Shown here one piece after another: positions 59,343-64,000 of a DNA stretch of 64,000 bases. The notes under the pieces were generated by a model, which ran no database searches, was not told the origin of the DNA, and saw only the letters and a program-made list of their open reading frames with translations. Numbering within the stretch: position 1 is the first letter of the stretch; every line of letters begins with the position of its first letter. This DNA comes from Dipteronia dyeriana (lineage: Eukaryota; Streptophyta; Magnoliopsida; Sapindales; Sapindaceae): NCBI GenBank assembly GCA_032871835.1, contig CM065299.1:48744706-48808705 (forward strand). Direction: 5' to 3'. The position numbers and the translations under genes are program-made.

Positions 59343-59628
59343 TCCATGATTTCAAATGCTGAAGTCATTGCTCCATGCTTTATGACAAGCACGTCTATCG
59401 TAGAAGCCAACGGATATGATCGGCATTCTCATTAGATGAGACCCATCGCTGGTATGCCTCATGAACAATTCATGCGGTATTGGCAGCAGGTGCTGGTGGA
59501 TACTCCTCCGTAAGTACTAAATTGGGGTCTTTGGTGACCAATATTGCATTCATGTTTAGTTTCCACTTAGTGTAGTTATCACCAGTTAATTTGTCGTTTG
59601 TGAGAATTTGTAGTAATGCAGAAGACAT
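59343..59628 (-). pseudogene. gag N-terminus of copia element G
   Basis: ATG at 59628: MSSALLQILTNDKLTGDNYTKW, then LNMNAILVTKDPNLVLTEEYPP. A stop and further stops follow by 59400. Typical copia Gag start. The rest is cut off by the family A LTR at 59342. Confidence 0.75.
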
Positions 59629-60804
59629 AATTGCTTAAATAAATAAAACATTCATTCAGTTATTTATTAAAAACAAGTGTGAGTGCTTTGGCATAAACTT
59701 AAACATGATGCATGAACAAGTTTAACGAACTAGAACTACCCTAAAACTAGTTACTATACCACGAAAATCCAACATACCATAAAGAAGTGCCGCCTTAGGG
59801 TCGATCAAGTCTTTGCTTGTTGGACCGAGACATTCTCATTAAAATGAAATTCTAGAATAACTCTTATTCCATATCATTCAACCATTGTTTATTCAATCAT
59901 GTTTTTAATTAACAAACTTGATTAAAACCTTCGTGAGTGTAATCCACCATTTCAGATCTCACGAGCTTAACTCGAGAATGACCGCCTTAAGGTCGGTCAA
60001 TTCTGAAATACCTTCAGAAATCCTATCCAATAGGAAGTCAACCTTGGTATTGATCTTTGTGGAAACACTTTTTAGGGAGGACGAAAGTAAAGCCGTCACG
60101 AGGAACACTCGAATCTCACGATGTTGAACTAATGATGGAGACTGCGGGATATATATGTCATATATCTCTCTCGCAATCACTATTTTATAAACAAGGTTTT
60201 CTATTATCCGTTAATGCACCTAAACTCTATAGGATCAAACGCCTAACTTTAATCAAGTTATCTAGCGCACTAACTAATTAGAATCAAATTCTAATTAACT
60301 AATAAATGATTTTTAACAATTTAAAATCTAATCTAATAGTGAATGATCTAAGTCTTTGTAAACTATTTACTAAGGTCATATTATTATGTTAGTCTTTACC
60401 AAGTTTTAACTAATCTCATTTTCATAGCCAATTATGTATATACCAATTTTAATCACATTAAAAAGATACATAAAATACAGGCTACGATGCACGTATGACA
60501 TATTTGTGTATGCACATCTAATCTAAATGACATACGTTTGCATGGCAATGCTTTTATCTTCATATAATATAAAGTATACATGAATTAAGCGAGTATTGTG
60601 GACTATTTAACCTAAAAAAAGTAGAATAAAAAAGTACAAAAATACACCCAAGGCATTCATTGGTCTTCTTGTAATTTTCGAGTCTTCCAGTCTCATCAGG
60701 TCACTCTGATTCATCTCATAAATCCTTCTTCGTGATTTTTCCAGGTCTTCAATATAGGCTACAATTTTTTTATTTACAATACACTAACAATGAAAATAAA
60801 TAAA

Positions 60805-60846
<42 letters not shown>

Positions 60847-61016
60847 ACCCATGAACCCTAAATCCACAGTACCATATAATTAACGATCAATCATGTTTTT
60901 GTAAATTAACAAATTTAATGCACATATAAAAACAACATACAGTTAATTTAAACAGTGCCTACACAATCGTAAATGCAGGAGCATCGAAAATAATTTCCTG
61001 TTCCGAAAAGAAAATT
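59629..61016 (-). other. 5' leader of element G
   Basis: About 1.4 kb of AT-rich untranslated sequence between the primer site and gag, containing a TA microsatellite at 60808-60844. Short open stretches (59918-60281) show no recognisable domain. Confidence 0.55.
60808..60844. repeat. TA dinucleotide microsatellite
   Basis: About 18 TA units, uninterrupted. Confidence 0.95.
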
Positions 61017-61029
61017 GACTCTGATGCCA
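61017..61029 (-). other. Primer binding site of element G
   Basis: Minus-strand TGGCATCAGAGTC, one change from the Met-type TGGTATCAGAG, two bases from the LTR. Confidence 0.75.
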
Positions 61030-61031
61030 AT

Positions 61032-63068
61032 TGTTGGAACCATGTTCACCGGTCAAGCAGTCGAAGTAGGTTTTAAATTTTTTATACATAACGTAAATGA
61101 TCTGTAACTAGTGAACTTGGGATCATAATTATTTTTGGAACTTATACATATAAAATTATTACAATAAAAAAATATATGTATATTCAGGAAATTGAAATCA
61201 ATATAATCAGAAGAAGATGTTAGAACCTTACCAACGTTTGGGGTCTCCTTCACTTTTTCTATGCTCCTGGTCTGTACTACTCAATCTTCCTCGCTATATT
61301 CTGGAACTAGTAACTGTGTGTTGGCGCATCACAGTCTCAGGAACTTGAATGGAGGATGTAGTGAGAAAACGAAGAAACTATTTCTTCTTAGAGAAAATAA
61401 CTTAGAACCTTTCTAGTTGTTAAAGAAAATATCTTATAATTTCTTTTTCTCTTTAGTTTCAAAGTGTACGAACACCAAAATTTGTTGTACAACTCTGATC
61501 TCTTTTTTTTTTTCATTACTCTATACACTCACGCACATTTGCACTTAAAATGCATGTAATCTGATTACTATATGTGTTGTATATTATTAATGTGTGTTAA
61601 TGAGATTTTAAGTTTTTAACACACACACTATTTGCGTTTAATGTGTATTCCAGTGTTTTCAGTTTGGATATATATTATTTGGTTTTTCAAATAAAAATAT
61701 ATCTAATATTCTTTTTTTTTTAAAAAAAAAGCTGATAACATATCTTTTGATTTGAAAATCTTTTTAAAATATCTAATATCTTTAAAAGATAATTAAATAT
61801 TTGTTTCTGAATTTAAACATTTTAAATTCAATTTCAAATATTTAATTTATTAAAATAAAATAATCTTACTATCTTATTCTATTTAAAATCAAATATCAAC
61901 TAACACCCTCAATTTTGTGATTAATGACATAATTAAATAATCTCATTATTTAATTTATTTAATCACCATTATTCATTAATTAAATAATCTCATTATTTAA
62001 TTAATTCTCGAATAAATACGTGTCACTTTCGTAACACAATTAATTGGACAATCAAATTAATTAACTGTGACCCTTGTTACCTAAATCGATCGGGCTAGCA
62101 AGGGGACCAAAGGACCCATAGTATTTTGATATCCAATAATCCTCGGAATCATTAATTAAACTCTTTAATTAATAATCCTTAATTATTAACTCTGGTGTTA
62201 TTCCACTAAAAACCCGAAGCTGTACTCTCTCAATTGCAGACGCTTTTACACAGACCGATACAACTCGGTGTCCATCAATATAGCTATTGCATATGGTGTG
62301 ATCCTCCATAGTAGTTCATAATTAGAGACGGGTCATAATATTCGTTATTCCCCTCTAATTACATATATCCTTTAAGTGTCATTGATTCTCTAATGGACAA
62401 TAAATCCTATTTCCTCACGAAATTAGGAGAGCACTTATATTGTCCACGCCCTGATTCAACTTTTAAGGGAATTACCATCTACTTCTCATAAGAAGGAGTG
62501 GATTCCACTATTGTGTACAAACCTTCCCATCCATAGGTCAAACTGCAATCCTAACATACAGAGTATATTGATCAGGAACTGCATCTGACCTCACTCATGG
62601 TATATCAAAGACCACGATCTAATTTAAAGGAGTTGATAAGACACTCAGGATTAAGATCAGCCATATATAGCAATCTTATCGATAAACGGATCTTGGCGAT
62701 AGATTCATATAGATCATGACCTAATCCTATATGATCACATCATACAAGGTGCCTCTATTCTCATATCTCATTTGAATGATTCAAGATAGAATCACTGTAC
62801 ATTAAAGAATGGACAACAGCTATATATTAGCCATAAATAAAGTATCCAGCTTTATTTTCTATCTCAGACTCTTTGGATTGCACGTCTCTTACTGTATCCA
62901 TCTGTATATGACACTCATATACATAGTTCAAGAATACATCTGGCAATCTAGGATGTTAATATGTATGCACAAGTTATAAAATAAACAACACAATACGAAT
63001 GAATTGAACTTTTTTTTTAATTCTAAAATCCATTTACAAATTACATCTTTAAGGCATAAACCCCAACA
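61032..63068 (-). mobile_element. 5' LTR of copia element G
   Basis: 2037 bp with inverted termini TGTTGG...CCAACA, placed by the primer site on its left. The right edge abuts Tat antisense-ORF sequence, so G was inserted into a Tat copy. No coding content. Confidence 0.8.
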
Positions 63069-63905
63069 TGCATCTGCTTAACTCCCCACCTTCTAAAGGA
63101 TGATCAACCAGATTGTCCCTTCCAGCTACCCCTTATTCTGGAGGCTCTTCAATTGCTTGATGCTCTACCTGATCCTCCTACAAGACTTTACTGACTACAA
63201 TCATAACCTCAGGGGAAGGACTGTATCCTGAGTGGTAGCCACTGCCTCCATTACCATCTGCTCAAGCTCTGACTCTGCTTAAGCGAGCTCTTCAGAGTGA
63301 TTCCCAGCTTTCTCTTAGGCTCTGAGATGATCACCCTCGGGCTACACAAGTTGAACCCTACTTGAAGACTAACTAGGATTAGAGATTGGAAGGACTAGAG
63401 GAGGAAGAGAAAGACCTACCTCAACAGGTTGTTTCCCTGCTCCAACCGCGCTTGAAGGATCTGCTTCATCACTGACATGATGGGACATCTCTGTGACCTT
63501 GGCCATATTCTCCTCTCTATCCCAGTTGGCAATGACGGACAGATCAAAAGGAAGAGGGGGAGCTTCTGGGACTTTGTAGGAGGTGTAAAAATACCCATCA
63601 CTGAAGGAGGCATCTGCCTCGGCTTCCAGATTGGCCACCTGAGCATGTAGATTCAGGTTTTCGATATCTAACGCCTTGGCCTCTATTTTCAAGGAATCCC
63701 TCTGCTTAGCCCGATATTCAGATTGGAGGTCCTCTTAGTCGAATGACCGCTTTATCCTCTGGTAGTCATGCTGAAGCTTTGTCATCTCTTGCTCCATCTC
63801 CTGCACAAGAGTTTAAGCCCGAGCAAGTAATCCCATAGCCCACTAAGCTTTAGCCTCAACCTTCACCGCACGATCACGGAGATGAGCCACCTAGTGGCCA
63901 ATAGA
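63069..63905 (-). pseudogene. Antisense ORF of a third Tat copy (D2), distal part
   Basis: Minus-strand sequence homologous to the distal part of the D antisense ORF (about 40290-41100). The open part 63692-63369 reads AQVANLEAEADASFSDGYFY, YKVPEAPPLPFDLSVIANWD, then MSHHVSDEADPSSAVGAGKQ. A Glu/Lys/Leu-rich coiled-coil-like stretch lies upstream (63700-63890) with stops. The SDGYxYxSY and NWDREE blocks are shared with D. Confidence 0.65.
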
Positions 63906-64000
63906 CAACTAACCGAGAGATCTTGATCCTCTATATTGATGGAGCATCAAGTCAAACAAGCAGTTGAGCTGGCATTATCCTAATTGATCTAGAAAAAATG
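63906..64000 (+). pseudogene. RNase H fragment of Tat copy, cut by window end
   Basis: Frame reading ILYIDGASSQTSS, a TGA, then AGIILIDLE, matching the second RNase H of element D (ILYTDGAS at about 37570). It lies directly after an antisense ORF, which is not the normal Tat order. Confidence 0.65.

Overview
This window looks like intergenic heterochromatin of a flowering plant, probably a eudicot with a repeat-rich, AT-rich genome. I recognise no intact host gene, tRNA, rRNA or CRISPR array. Nearly all 64 kb is explained by LTR retrotransposons nested inside one another. The recurring signatures are TG...CA termini, tRNA primer binding sites next to LTRs, polypurine tracts, short target-site duplications (TSDs), and broken gag, protease, integrase, reverse transcriptase and RNase H frames. 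I name families by letter: A and B (Ty1/copia, SIRE-like), C and D (Ty3/gypsy, Tat-like), E and G (other Ty1/copia), F (Ty3/gypsy, Athila-like), plus one small non-autonomous gag-only element.

Left block (1-18740). A minus-strand family A element (left LTR cut by the window edge, right LTR ending at 13071) sits inside the integrase of a plus-strand Tat element C. A's right LTR is split by a solo LTR of family B (TSD AAGGC). That solo LTR is split by a 3.1 kb TR-GAG-type element (8770-11849) with near-identical LTRs, TSD CTAA and an open gag-protease frame. This is a four-level nest. Element A has gag and a downstream extra ORF resembling the 'putative plant transposon protein' family, but no recognisable pol. 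C continues with a tandem-repeat 3' region, a long antisense ORF and its 3' LTR.

Middle block (18741-32183). Minus-strand copia remnants (E1, E3) abut a second fragment of A (26669-27419). The Athila-like element F (minus strand) is inserted in that fragment. Between F's integrase and its 3' LTR lie an unknown 254-codon frame with an N-terminal hydrophobic segment, and a full-length but frameshifted, intronless sequence resembling LONELY GUY (LOG, cytokinin-activating phosphoribohydrolase), with TATA-like boxes just upstream. This is the most unusual cargo in the window.

Right block (32184-64000). A full-length degenerate Tat element D is inserted in F's integrase. A SIRE-like element B is inserted in D's 3' LTR. 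A deleted copia element E2 is inserted in B's RNase H (TSD CACAC). Beyond B's truncated 3' end come a truncated LTR of family A, the gag start, leader and 5' LTR of copia element G, and at the edge a third Tat fragment.

The sequence therefore reads mainly as a record of successive insertions, deletions and illegitimate recombination. Only the gag-protease frame at 9345-11045 looks potentially functional. I do not see a convincing new biological system. The best leads are the LOG-like cargo in F, the pol-less family A, and the antisense ORFs shared by the Tat copies. All domain names are by-eye recognition; no search was run.
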